From Flavipsychrobacter sp. (GTDB taxonomy: Bacteria > Bacteroidota > Bacteroidia > Chitinophagales > Chitinophagaceae), in the NCBI GenBank assembly GCA_016786565.1, contig JAEUVY010000007.1:1-56806 (forward strand): a stretch of 56,806 nucleotides of DNA. The letters run 5' to 3'. Made by a program: the position numbers and the translations under genes. Under the pieces are notes generated by a model that did not search any database, was not told the origin of the DNA, and saw only the letters and a list, made by a program, of their open reading frames with translations. Below, one piece after another: positions 35,103 through 45,500 of this stretch (positions are counted from its first letter, which is position 1; the number at the start of each line of letters is the position of its first letter).

Positions 35103-36503
35103 ATGGATATTCAACAGTTATATACCGGCTGCCTCAGCGAAGCAGCCTACTTTATAGCCAGCGATGGCGAAGCGGCAGTAATAGATCCGCTGAGGGATGT
35201 GGACACCTATGTGCAGATGGCCAAAGAAAAGAATGTGCAGATCAAGTACATATTTGAAACCCATTTCCATGCCGATTTTGTGAGCGGCCACATAGACCTG
35301 GCACAGAAAACAGGTGCGCCCATTATCTATGGCCCGGATACCAATGCAGGCTTCAAGGTGCATGTTGCCAAAGACGGCGAGGAATTTATGGTGGGTAAGC
35401 TGAAGATAAAAGCCATACACACTCCCGGGCATACGCTGGAAAGTACATGCTACCTGCTGCACGATGAAAGTGGAGCTCCCCATTGCATCTTTACAGGCGA
35501 CACCCTATTTGTGGGCGATGTGGGCCGCCCGGACCTCTTCAGCGGCAACCTGAGCAAGGAAGAGCTTGCCGGAATGATGTATGAAACGCTGAACAACAAG
35601 ATAAAACCACTCAACGACAACATTATCGTCTATCCGGCGCACGGACCGGGATCGGCATGCGGCAAGAGCCTGGGCCCTGAGACACACAGCACCATAGGCG
35701 CGCAGAAAGCCACCAACTATGCGCTGAAGGATATGGACAAAGACACGTTCATCAGAACGGTGACAACGGGTCTTTCTACACCACCTGCCTACTTCCCCAT
35801 CAATGCCCGTATCAACAAAGAAGGATACACCAGCCTTGATGAGGTGTATGAAAAAGGACTGCGTGCCTTGTCGATAGCAGAATTTAAGAACGAAGTAGCA
35901 GAGGGCGCGCTGATACTGGACACACGCGCGTCAACTGTTTTCACCAACGGTTTTGTACCCGATTCTATCAGCATAGGGCTGGATGGCCGCTTTGCTGAGT
36001 GGGCAGGCATATTGTTGCCGTTTGACACACCAATAGTGCTGGTGACAGAAGCCGGCAGCGAGAAAGAAAGTGTGACACGTCTGGCGCGTGTGGGAATAGA
36101 CAATGTGCATGGCTACCTGAAGGGTGGATATGAAGGATGGCAGGACGCCGGTGAGCAGATAGACATGATCATAGATATAGAGGCCGATGAATTTGCGATG
36201 GACCTGCCGCACGACCCTATGATAGAGGTGATAGATGTGCGCAAGCCGGGCGAATTTGAAGCCGGCCATGTGCAGGGCGCACGCAGCCTGCCGCTCAGCG
36301 ACATGACTGATCCGCTGAACATTGCCGTGATAGAAGACGATCGCAACCTGTATGTACATTGCGCAGGCGGGTACAGGTCCGTTATAGCGGCATCGATACT
36401 GAAGCGTCAGGGATTGCACAATCTGCGCAACATATTGGGCGGGTTCGGGCAGATAAAGACCCAAAAGAAAATACCTATAGTTTATGCGGGTAAAACAGTG
36501 TAA
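35103..36503 (+). CDS. Metallo-beta-lactamase fold sulfurtransferase with two rhodanese domains (persulfide-dioxygenase-like)
   Basis: 466 aa. Residues 1-240 are an ETHE1/Blh-type metallo-beta-lactamase domain with the metal ligands HFHADFVSGH (H54, H56, D58, H63), HTPGHTLES, FTGDTLFVGDVGRPDL and the late histidine in YPAHGPGSACGK. Two rhodanese-like domains follow: residues ~260-360 (ILDTRASTVFTNGFVPDSISI), which have no catalytic cysteine, and ~375-460, with an intact active loop CAGGYRS (C420). Related fusions oxidise glutathione-type persulfides to sulfite in sulfide detoxification. The first rhodanese domain is probably structural. Transcription ends at the hairpin 36525-36552. Confidence 0.92.
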   Translation: MDIQQLYTGCLSEAAYFIASDGEAAVIDPLRDVDTYVQMAKEKNVQIKYIFETHFHADFVSGHIDLAQKTGAPIIYGPDTNAGFKVHVAKDGEEFMVGKLKIKAIHTPGHTLESTCYLLHDESGAPHCIFTGDTLFVGDVGRPDLFSGNLSKEELAGMMYETLNNKIKPLNDNIIVYPAHGPGSACGKSLGPETHSTIGAQKATNYALKDMDKDTFIRTVTTGLSTPPAYFPINARINKEGYTSLDEVYEKGLRALSIAEFKNEVAEGALILDTRASTVFTNGFVPDSISIGLDGRFAEWAGILLPFDTPIVLVTEAGSEKESVTRLARVGIDNVHGYLKGGYEGWQDAGEQIDMIIDIEADEFAMDLPHDPMIEVIDVRKPGEFEAGHVQGARSLPLSDMTDPLNIAVIEDDRNLYVHCAGGYRSVIAASILKRQGLHNLRNILGGFGQIKTQKKIPIVYAGKTV

Positions 36504-36524
36504 AACACTGATGTACGATATGGA

Positions 36525-36552
36525 AAGGCCGGAGCAAGTCTCCGGCCTTTTT
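36525..36552. terminator. Bidirectional terminator between MBL-rhodanese and FUSC genes
   Basis: A perfect 10-bp stem AAGGCCGGAG/CTCCGGCCTT with loop CAAGT is followed by T residues on the plus strand and an A-rich arm on the other side. It overlaps the stop codon of the convergent FUSC gene, so it probably serves both. Confidence 0.88.
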
Positions 36553-38710
36553 ATGCCTCTTCGGCTTGTTTGTTGAGGTCCACAAGCATAGCCTTTAGTT
36601 CCAGCACTATCTTTTCAAGCGCGTACGACTGCGCCGTGTTCAATGTGATCTGTGGTGGTACTGCTCCTACCTGCTTCAGCCCGCGAAGCACGCCGGGCTT
36701 CATTCGCTCCATATGACCAAGCACGGCATTAAAAAGCGCCACACACTCTGCTACCTTCCTGTTCAACTCCTCAGGCTCCTGCAGCGCATCAGCCATCTTC
36801 TTTTCGGCCTGCTCCATGTGAATGTTATTGAGGCTGCGGGTGATGCGCACATTGCAGGTGATGAGGGCATACCACACATCCGACTTACGGCGACCGGGTT
36901 CCTGCATGTACCGGTTGAACGAATCGTACACATTGCTGTTGCCAGACTCTGCCAGACGTTTATACTTGGTCCAGTTAGCGTGTTCAGCAGGCATAAAGAA
37001 TGTGGCGTTGAAGTAGTCGTAGTTGGCAGCAACCGCCCGGGCCAGGAAGGAGGGCAGCAGCTTTTTGTCCCACGTGGGTAGCAGCAGCCATCCTGCCGCC
37101 ACAGCCAGCAGCGCCCCGCCAATGGTGGCTACCACACGGGCCACCATCAGCATATTGCTGTACGACGATTCAATATTGAACAACAACACAAGGTTGAGCG
37201 TGATGAAGAATGCGGATGCCGAGTAGTTTTTCTTCACGAAATAGACCATGAGGATGAACGTAAAGAAGAGGACCACCTCCTGCAAATGATAGCCCTGCGG
37301 CAAGTACAAAAGGAAGCTACCTGCAAACACACCCAGCACCGTGCCGGTGATACGATCAAATGCCTTTTTGAGTGTGGCACCGAAATAAGGCTGGATGACG
37401 ATCATCACAGAGAAGGGCATCCAGAAGCCGTGATCAATGTTATACCACTTATAGATGAACATGGCCACCGTTGCCGCTATAGCCGACCGCAAGGCATATT
37501 TGAATGTGAGCGTGTTCATGTTGAACAACGACATAAGGTTGCGGAACAGGAATTTGGGGCGGAACAGGAACGCTGTTTTTATGAGCGAGTAAGAACGGAA
37601 AGCGGGTTTGTCGCCATCCATCTGATCGATACGGAGTATGGCGTTATCAAGCAGGCGTATCGTGCGCTCGGTAAGCTGCAGGATACGGGCAATGGCCATA
37701 GCCTCGCGCACATCGGTCGGCAGCGGATACTCACGGATGAGCGTAATGAGTTTGCTCAACCTGTTCACCTGCGATTGTGTAAGCAGCCGCTCCTCTGGAT
37801 TCATCGTGATAACGAATGCCGACATACGTTCTGACGCCTCACGCAGGGCATTGAACAAAGAGGCCGCCTTTACCCGAAGCCCCTTGTCCAGCTTGTGAAC
37901 GGAGATGCGTTCCATCTCCTCGCCCATCGCTATCACGTTTACCGCCACAAGCCCCGCCACCTTGCGCAACTGCAGCAACTGATACTTAGCGTTGTCGCGG
38001 GTACTGGCATTGTTGGCGCTTTGGGCATAGAATTCGAAAGAGTTGTTGAGTGCCGTGCGCACGTCCTTCTCGCGGGCATAGACCTTGGCAAGACTTCCCG
38101 TGTATCCCGGACGATTGTCGCTCTGAGAAACTGCCTCGGCCAGGTTGGATATCGAGCGCCACACCAGGGCAATGTGCCTGCGGAAGGGTTCCTGCTCGGG
38201 CATAAAGGCCGATGCAACCAACCCAACAACGATAGGCCATAGAATACCTATGCCCACCAACCCCATACGGTGCTGCAACTCATCAGGCGTTGCCGTTGGG
38301 AACGCGTTGCTCACGATAAACAACAGGTAAAAACAGATGGCAAGCCCGCTGGCACGGTCGCCCAGGTTTTTGAGCAGCGTAGCCACAAACCCCACACCAA
38401 ACATAACAAGGCACCCCAACCAGATGCTGCCACCGGTCACAGAACCCATAACGGCAGAGAAAACACCCAATGCCGCAGCCGCAAGCAGCGCACGCAACCG
38501 CCAGGCAAAAGAGCCCTTCAACTCTATCCACGAAACGGCCTCTGCAGTAAGCGTGATCCACACGGCATCGCTGATGCGCCCCGTAAGTATACCCCAAACT
38601 ATGGGCACTGTACCGGACAGCGCCATACGGAAACCCCAGCTGAGCATGGGCTCCATGCTCTCTTCCTGCAACAGCTTGTTCAGCTTCTTATATGACTCTA
38701 AATATGCCAC
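36551..38710 (-). CDS. FUSC/YccS-family inner membrane protein
   Basis: A 719-aa membrane protein with two repeated halves, each holding a cluster of membrane helices (residues ~25-170 and ~400-560) followed by a cytoplasmic helical domain. The second cluster carries the FUSC signature ALRSAIAATVAMFIYKWYNIDHGFWMPFSVMIVIQPYFGATLKKAFDRITGTVLGVFAG. The family includes YccS and fusaric-acid-resistance-type proteins, thought to export aromatic acids or act in envelope homeostasis; the substrate is unknown here. The start codon is GTG at 38710, supported by TACATTTG 14 nt upstream. The last codons overlap the shared terminator. Confidence 0.9.
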   Translation of the reverse strand: MAYLESYKKLNKLLQEESMEPMLSWGFRMALSGTVPIVWGILTGRISDAVWITLTAEAVSWIELKGSFAWRLRALLAAAALGVFSAVMGSVTGGSIWLGCLVMFGVGFVATLLKNLGDRASGLAICFYLLFIVSNAFPTATPDELQHRMGLVGIGILWPIVVGLVASAFMPEQEPFRRHIALVWRSISNLAEAVSQSDNRPGYTGSLAKVYAREKDVRTALNNSFEFYAQSANNASTRDNAKYQLLQLRKVAGLVAVNVIAMGEEMERISVHKLDKGLRVKAASLFNALREASERMSAFVITMNPEERLLTQSQVNRLSKLITLIREYPLPTDVREAMAIARILQLTERTIRLLDNAILRIDQMDGDKPAFRSYSLIKTAFLFRPKFLFRNLMSLFNMNTLTFKYALRSAIAATVAMFIYKWYNIDHGFWMPFSVMIVIQPYFGATLKKAFDRITGTVLGVFAGSFLLYLPQGYHLQEVVLFFTFILMVYFVKKNYSASAFFITLNLVLLFNIESSYSNMLMVARVVATIGGALLAVAAGWLLLPTWDKKLLPSFLARAVAANYDYFNATFFMPAEHANWTKYKRLAESGNSNVYDSFNRYMQEPGRRKSDVWYALITCNVRITRSLNNIHMEQAEKKMADALQEPEELNRKVAECVALFNAVLGHMERMKPGVLRGLKQVGAVPPQITLNTAQSYALEKIVLELKAMLVDLNKQAEEA

Positions 38711-38724
38711 GTTGTGTGATGGTG

Positions 38725-38732
38725 CAAATGTA
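38725..38732 (-). promoter_or_regulatory. -7 promoter element of FUSC gene
   Basis: The minus strand reads TACATTTG, ending 14 nt before the GTG start at 38710; it supports a non-ATG start. Confidence 0.55.
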
Positions 38733-38774
38733 ACAGCCTACTATGAGTTGTAGGTTATCGACCCAACTACAAGC

Positions 38775-38789
38775 TACAACATTGTTGTA
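38775..38789. promoter_or_regulatory. Palindromic operator candidate between FUSC and receptor genes
   Basis: TACAACATTGTTGTA is a perfect inverted repeat (6-bp arms, 3-nt centre). It lies 65 bp before the divergent FUSC start and 126 bp before the receptor ATG, with further TTGTAG/CTACAA half-sites just left of it. This suggests a dimeric regulator of the FUSC gene, the receptor, or both. Confidence 0.4.
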
Positions 38790-38915
38790 AGAAAATGTTA
38801 AATACCACTGGCACCGCAAGTTGCGGCAGCTGCATAGACGGTCTGTGTCTTTTTGTTTCGTTCTTTTACATAGAATTTTTCAACACACAAGGAGATACGT
38901 CTCCGCGCGCTATTT

Positions 38916-41726
38916 ATGAAACACCTATTAACGCTCTTCGTCTTTACGATGGGGCTTGCTGTTACCGGCATGGCCCAACCCTACACCATCAAAGGAACTG
39001 TTACCGATACGCTTAATGCCACCCGACTGGGCACTGCGTCGGTGGTATTGATCCGCACCGCCGACTCGGTAATAGAAACGCATACCCGCACCAATGCCAA
39101 CGGCGAATTCAGTGCGCAGGTAAAAAAGCAGGGCAAATATTTCTTCCGCGTCAACTTCCCGGGTTTTGCCGACTATATTGATGTACTGAACATCAAAAAG
39201 AACACAGACCTGGGCGATCTGCCTATGGTATCGAAGTCGCACCTGCTGGCAGAGTTCGTGCTCACACAACAGATATCAGCCATCAAAATAAAGGGCGACA
39301 CCACAGAATACATGGCCGATAGCTTTAAGGTGCGCGAAGGGGCCACCGTAGAAGACCTGCTGAAAAAACTGCCGGGCATACAGGTAGATAAAAACGGCCA
39401 GGTGATAGCACAGGGCGAAACCGTACAAAAGATATTGGTGGACGGAGAAGAATTTTTCTCTGACGACCCCAAGGTAGTGACCAAGGGCCTGCAGGCCGAT
39501 GCCGTGAAGAAGGTGCAGGTCTATGACAAGAAAAGTGACCAGGCCGACTTTACCGGCATAGATGACGGACAGAAGACCAAGACCATCAATCTGGAACTGA
39601 AAGAGGACAAGAAGAAGGGATATTTCGGCAAGGCTGATGCGGGTGGAGGATCGGACGGGTTCTTCCAGAATCAGGCCATGTTCAACGCATTCCGCGCCAA
39701 GCGCCAACTCTCGCTGTTCGGCATTGCTTCCAATACCGACAAGGTGGGCCTTGGCTGGCAGGACAATGATAAATTCGGCGGGGGCAACGGCTCCACCGAG
39801 ATCACTGAAGACGGTTCTTTTGTTACCACCGCGCGCAGCGATGAAGACTTCTCGGGCTGGAACGGGAAATACAATGGCGAAGGCCTCCCCAGCACATGGA
39901 CCGGCGGCGCGCACTATGCCAACAAGTGGAACGAATCAAAACATCACCTCTCGTCAAACTACAGGTTTGCCCGACAGAATGTGGACATTGACGGCGTCAC
40001 CACCAACCAGTACCAACTGACGGACTCAATAAGGGTGACGGACATGACCAAGGATCAGTTCAGCACAGGCGACAGGCATGGCTTCGACCTGATGTATGAA
40101 TGGAAGATCGACAGCAATACAAGCGTCAAGATCACATCTAATGCCGGTGTAAAAGAATCGTACACATACTCAAAATATCGGACAGCCAACTTCTTTAAAG
40201 CCACCGATGCACCTGACACCAGCTACAACGACCGCCTCATAACAAGTGACGCGAATGCGCAATTCATCAATACTGACTTCCTGCTTCGTAAAAAATTTGC
40301 CAAAAAGGGAAGGACGCTCTCTGTTGACGCGAAAGAAAACTTCAAGGATTCAAAGAGCACTGGCGTGTTGGAAAGCGATATTTACAAGAACAACTCAACG
40401 TTCAACCTGCCTACCCGCCAGCAGAAGATCAACAACACTAATACTATGGCTTTCTCAGGTAGGGCAACCTATACTGAACCGCTATCAAAGGTTTTGTACA
40501 CCGAGATCGGCTATGGACTGACCGTAAATAACAGCACCGCAGAAAACAAATCGTTCGACAGTCTGGCCGGCAGCGGCCCCACCAGGTACAGCGATGTGCC
40601 TGTTGACTCGCTGAGCAGCGACTACAAATTCAACATACAGACCCACTCCGCAGGGCTGGCCTTTAAATTTGTGTTCAAAAACTACAACTTCTCTCTGGGT
40701 AGTGATGTATCAAGAACCGACTATCTGCAGACCGACATCATGCGCGGGAACGCCACTACCAAACGTGGCTTCAACAACCTCTTCCCAAAGGCGGCATTCA
40801 CTTATCGTTTCGGCAAGCAAACAAGTCTGAATATCAACTATCAGGGCAGCACCTCTCAGCCAACCATTGCGCAGATGCAGCCATTCCAGCAGAACGTGGA
40901 CCCGCTGAACGTGATAGAGGGTAACAGCCAACTGAGGCAGTCATTCACCAATAGGGTTTCGCTGCGCTTCAACGACTATAAGATTTTGCAAAACCGATAC
41001 CTGTGGGCCAATGCCACTTTCAGCACCATATCAGACGCAATAAGCACCGAACAGACTGTGATAGGTCCGCTCAGCAAAACCAAGTACATAAATGTGGACG
41101 GCAACTACAACGGATTCGGATATGTGGGCTACGGCTTCAAGTTAGGCAAGAGCGACTTCATGCTGGGCGCACAAGCAAACGGTTCTGTTTACCGGGTAAA
41201 CAGTGTGATAAACAGCAACAAAGTGACAAGCGACAACAGCAATGTGTCCTTCGGCCCGTATCTGAACTATGACAAAGAAGACAAATTCGAGTTCCAGTGG
41301 AATCCGGAGATCTCGTACAATACAAATATCTCTTCCAACAATCCTGCTGCTATCAACTACTACATCTTCAGCAACGAATTCAACGGATCGGTGCAGTTGC
41401 CTAAGAAGTTCCAGGTGGGCACATCGGTGGATATGATGTTCCGCGAAAAAACTGCTGTCTTTACTACCAACAACAACGTGATAAAATGGAACGCATGGGT
41501 GGAAAAGAAACTGCTTAAGAATGGACAGTTGGCCATCCGCGCATCAGTATTCGACATATTGAACCAGAACCTCGGCTTCAGCCGCACAGCCAACGGCAGC
41601 ATTCTCACGCAGAACAGCTACAACACCATTCGCAGGTACGCGATGCTGAACGTGATCTGGAATTTCAGTCACACTCCTGCAGGCGCGCCACCACCATCGG
41701 GCGGCGGCATGCGCATGAGACATTAA
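38916..41726 (+). CDS. TonB-dependent receptor-like outer-membrane beta-barrel protein
   Basis: 936 aa with a signal peptide (MKHLLTLFVFTMGLAVTGMAQ). Residues ~22-105 are a carboxypeptidase-regulatory-like beta-sandwich (YTIKGTVTDTLNATRLGTASV). Residues ~125-235 are the plug (TVEDLLKKLPGIQVDKNGQV, VQKILVDGEEFF, VQVYDKKSDQADF). The remaining ~700 residues alternate polar and aromatic residues as expected of a large barrel of the OMP_b-brl_3 type, ending with a Pro/Gly/Met-rich tail (PPPSGGGMRMRH) rather than the usual terminal phenylalanine. It is followed after 29 bp by a GLPGLI gene, a recurrent pair in Bacteroidota. The likely role is import or assembly of an unknown ligand. Confidence 0.9.
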   Translation: MKHLLTLFVFTMGLAVTGMAQPYTIKGTVTDTLNATRLGTASVVLIRTADSVIETHTRTNANGEFSAQVKKQGKYFFRVNFPGFADYIDVLNIKKNTDLGDLPMVSKSHLLAEFVLTQQISAIKIKGDTTEYMADSFKVREGATVEDLLKKLPGIQVDKNGQVIAQGETVQKILVDGEEFFSDDPKVVTKGLQADAVKKVQVYDKKSDQADFTGIDDGQKTKTINLELKEDKKKGYFGKADAGGGSDGFFQNQAMFNAFRAKRQLSLFGIASNTDKVGLGWQDNDKFGGGNGSTEITEDGSFVTTARSDEDFSGWNGKYNGEGLPSTWTGGAHYANKWNESKHHLSSNYRFARQNVDIDGVTTNQYQLTDSIRVTDMTKDQFSTGDRHGFDLMYEWKIDSNTSVKITSNAGVKESYTYSKYRTANFFKATDAPDTSYNDRLITSDANAQFINTDFLLRKKFAKKGRTLSVDAKENFKDSKSTGVLESDIYKNNSTFNLPTRQQKINNTNTMAFSGRATYTEPLSKVLYTEIGYGLTVNNSTAENKSFDSLAGSGPTRYSDVPVDSLSSDYKFNIQTHSAGLAFKFVFKNYNFSLGSDVSRTDYLQTDIMRGNATTKRGFNNLFPKAAFTYRFGKQTSLNINYQGSTSQPTIAQMQPFQQNVDPLNVIEGNSQLRQSFTNRVSLRFNDYKILQNRYLWANATFSTISDAISTEQTVIGPLSKTKYINVDGNYNGFGYVGYGFKLGKSDFMLGAQANGSVYRVNSVINSNKVTSDNSNVSFGPYLNYDKEDKFEFQWNPEISYNTNISSNNPAAINYYIFSNEFNGSVQLPKKFQVGTSVDMMFREKTAVFTTNNNVIKWNAWVEKKLLKNGQLAIRASVFDILNQNLGFSRTANGSILTQNSYNTIRRYAMLNVIWNFSHTPAGAPPPSGGGMRMRH

Positions 41727-41755
41727 TTATAGACCCTTAAGAAAATCATACTACA

Positions 41756-42499
41756 ATGAGGAAGCATACAATACTGCTGATAATACTGACCATACTTACC
41801 TGCCGCGCCACCGCGCAACATACCTACTACGGCAAAATAGAATTTGAACGCAAAGTGAACATGCATGCCCAGATGGCTGAAATGGAAGGCAATGCATGGG
41901 TAGAGAAGATGAAGGCACAAATGCCCAAGTTCAACACCACTTACTTCGACATGATATTTGATACAAGCCGCATCATCTACAAACCCGGCCGAGAGGTGGA
42001 AGCGAGCAACATGTTCAAAATGTTCGGCGGCGGTCCTGCTACCGACAACGTGGTGCTTACCGACCTGCACGCTGCTACAGTTAAAGCAAGTAAATCGGTT
42101 TTCGATCAGAAGTTCTTTGTACAGGACACCATGCGTGTGATGGACTGGAAAGAACGCGATGAGATACGCACCATAGCCAACTACAAATGCCGTAAAGCCG
42201 TGGGCCGCATCTGCGATACCGTTTATGTGGTTGCGTTCTACACAGAAGATATCCCTGTGAGCGGTGGCCCCGAAATGTTCGGCGGCCTGCCCGGCATGAT
42301 ACTGGAACTTGCTATTCCGCGCCTGCACACTACATGGGTAGCCAACAAGGTAGAAGTAACACCACCCAAGGAAACCGACTATATGATATCAGAGAAAGGC
42401 AAGAAGGTGAACCAGAAAGAGCTACACGATACTATCTACGACAGCTTCAAAAAATGGGGCAGCATGGCCAACAGAAATGTGTGGTGGGTGGTACTCTAA
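41756..42499 (+). CDS. GLPGLI family protein
   Basis: 247 aa with a signal peptide (MRKHTILLIILTILTCRATAQ). The family signature appears as GGLPGMILEL near residue 180, preceded by the typical DWKERDEIRTIANYKCRKA and VVAFYTEDIPVSGGPEMF. GLPGLI proteins are periplasmic or surface proteins of unknown function, often encoded right after a TonB-dependent receptor, as here (29-bp gap, same strand), so the two probably form one operon. It converges with mfd at 6 bp. The gene has no promoter box of its own. Confidence 0.92.
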   Translation: MRKHTILLIILTILTCRATAQHTYYGKIEFERKVNMHAQMAEMEGNAWVEKMKAQMPKFNTTYFDMIFDTSRIIYKPGREVEASNMFKMFGGGPATDNVVLTDLHAATVKASKSVFDQKFFVQDTMRVMDWKERDEIRTIANYKCRKAVGRICDTVYVVAFYTEDIPVSGGPEMFGGLPGMILELAIPRLHTTWVANKVEVTPPKETDYMISEKGKKVNQKELHDTIYDSFKKWGSMANRNVWWVVL

Positions 42500-42505
42500 G
42501 TAGTG

Positions 42506-45500
42506 CTACGCCTTCGGCTTGATGCGCATACCTTCCAGGAAGGTAAGTACGTCCTTCATCCGTCGGATCCTGTCCACCACCAGCAGGAAGTTTTTCCCTA
42601 CCTGTTTCAGACGCGCATTGATGGTGCGGTTCTGTATGTACGCAAGAATGTGATTGAATGTCTCTGATTCGAAGTATGGAGAGTCAGGATTGCTGACGAA
42701 GTACAAACGCATCTGCTCATTCTTCAGTATCAGCTTCTCAAAACCCAGCTGACACGCTATCTGCCTGCTGCGCAATGTTGTGAACAGATCTTCTACCGCA
42801 GGCGGTATCGGACCAAACCTATCCTGCAACTCCAGCGCAAACTTGTTCAGTTCCTCATCAGTCTCCAGATCATCGAGCTGTGTGTACAGCGACAAACGTT
42901 CGGTGATGTTCTCCACATACGTATCAGGTATCAGTATCTCAAGGTCTGTATCAATAGTGCAGTCGCTCACAAAGTCCTGCTTGCGTTCCAGCTCTTCTTT
43001 AAAGACATCTTTAAAGTCGGTGGTGCGCAGCTCACGCATAGCTTCAGCCAATATCTTCTGATACATTTCAAAGCCTATCTCGGCAATGAAACCACTCTGC
43101 TCACCACCCAGCAAGTTACCGGCACCACGTATATCCAGGTCGCGCATCGCTATCTGAAAACCACTACCCAACTCATTGAACTGCTCCAACGTTTGCAGGC
43201 GTTTGCGGCTATCGCCCGGCAGCAGGCTCATAGGCGGTGCCAACAAATAGCAGAACGCCTTTTTATTGCTACGCCCCACCCTGCCACGCAACTGGTGCAG
43301 ATCGCTCAGACCGAACTGATGGGCATTGTTAACGATAATGGTATTGGCATTAGCAATGTCCACGCCGCTCTCCACAATGTTGGTACAGCACAGCACGTCA
43401 TATTCCCTCTCTATAAACTTGTATAGCGCGTCTTCAAGCTGGTGCCCCTCCATCTGGCCGTGCGCCATACCTATGCTCAGGTCCGGACAAAGGTTGCGCA
43501 GCAACGTCATCATCTCCGGCAGGCTCTGCACCCTGTTGTGGATGAAGAACACCTGACCGCCCCGCTCTGTTTCATAATAGATAGCCTCGCGTATGGCGTA
43601 TTCATCAAACACCAGCACCTCGGTATGCACCGGCTGGCGGTTGGGCGGCGGTGTGTTGATGATACTGAGGTCGCGCGCGTTCATAAGCGAGAACTGCAGC
43701 GTGCGCGGTATAGGTGTGGCCGTAAGCGTCAGCGTATCAACATTCGCTTTCAACTCGCGCAACTTCTCTTTAGCACCCACCCCAAACTTCTGCTCCTCGT
43801 CTATTATCAGCACACCCAGGTCCTTGAACTTCACATCCTTGCCCAGCAAGCCGTGTGTACCTATGATGATGTCTATCTTTCCCTCTTCCAGTTTCTTAAA
43901 CGTCTCCTTCTTCTCTTTGGCAGATTTGAAGCGATTCACATAATCTACGTTGCAAGGGAAATCTTTCAACCTGTCTTTAAATGTATTGTAGTGCTGGAAC
44001 GCCAGGATGGTAGTAGGTACCAGCACTGCTGCCTGCTTGCTATCGCCCACGGCCTTGAAAGCGGCACGCACGGCTATCTCTGTCTTCCCGAAACCCACGT
44101 CTCCGCACACCAGCCTGTCCATAGGTGCAGGCGCTTCCATATCGCGCTTCACATCAGCAGTTGCCTTCGCCTGGTCAGGCGTATCCTCATAAAAGAACGA
44201 TGCCTCCAACTCTGTCTGCAGGTAACTATCGGGCGAGAAAGAGAATCCTTCCGATGCCTTTCGCTTCGCATAGAGTTTTATCAGGTCGGCCGCTATGTCT
44301 TTTACCTGCTTCTTGGTCTTGTTCTTTAGTTTCTGCCACGCATCGCTGCCCAGTTTATTCACCCTCGGCAGGGTTCCTTCCTTGCCGGTGTACTTACTGA
44401 TCTTGTGCAGCGAGTTGATGTTGACATACAACACATCGTTATCCTTATACAGAATGCGGATAGCCTCCTGCATATTGCCATTCACCTCTATTTTCTGCAA
44501 CCCGCTGTACACACCCACACCATGATCGATATGGGTAACATAATCTCCCGGCGTCAACTCGCGCAATGCACGCAATGTGAGCGCCTTACCCTTGGAGTAT
44601 GCCTGCTTTACATTGTACTTGTGATAACGCTGAAATATCTGGTGATCGGTATAACAGATCACCTTCTTATCATGATCTATAAAACCCTTACTGATCGACG
44701 TAGGTATCGCCACAAAGTTGATACCCGCGTTCAGGTCGTCAAAAATGCTCCGCAGCCTTTCCAGCTGGCGGGGATTCTCGGCAAATATGTAGGGCACATA
44801 TTTGTCAGCGGTCCGCTTCTGCAGATCACTTATCAGCATATTGAACTGGCGGTTGAACACCGGCTGCTCTTCGGTGGCAAACTGTAGGGTCGCGTCCACA
44901 TCATCGCCGGTTATCTTTTCCAGCGAATGGTTGTACCATTCCAGCAGGTGCCGCCCCTTCAGCTTTCCGGCCCAGGTACCATCGGCCTCAAAATCGGCCT
45001 TCGACAGTTCCTTCAACCACTCCTCCTCATGGTCTATTGCCACCTGTCCCAGCTTCACGGTCTCGGGCAGGTCGGCAGCCATCTTCTCCAGCTTGCCAAT
45101 TGTAAACTGGAGGTCCTTAGCCCAGATAAGGGTATTATCCGGCAGGAAGTCCAGCAATGATATTTTTTCTGTCGACTCGAAACGCGTTTCTATGTTGGGC
45201 AGGATGGAAACCTGCAACAATTTGCGTTCAGACAACTGCGTCTCGGGATTGAAGATCCTGATACTATCCACCTCGGTATCAAACAACTCAATACGGTATG
45301 GATGCTCGTTGCCGAACGAATAGATATCCAATATGCCGCCACGCATAGCAAACTGGCCGGGCTCATACACAAAATCCTCCCTGCGAAAACCCAACGACAC
45401 GAACTTTTCCAGCATCGCGTCTATGTCCAGGTTCTCACCCACTTTAATACCGATCATATTGGTATTAAGCGATGTGGGGTTCACTACCTTTTCAAATAAT

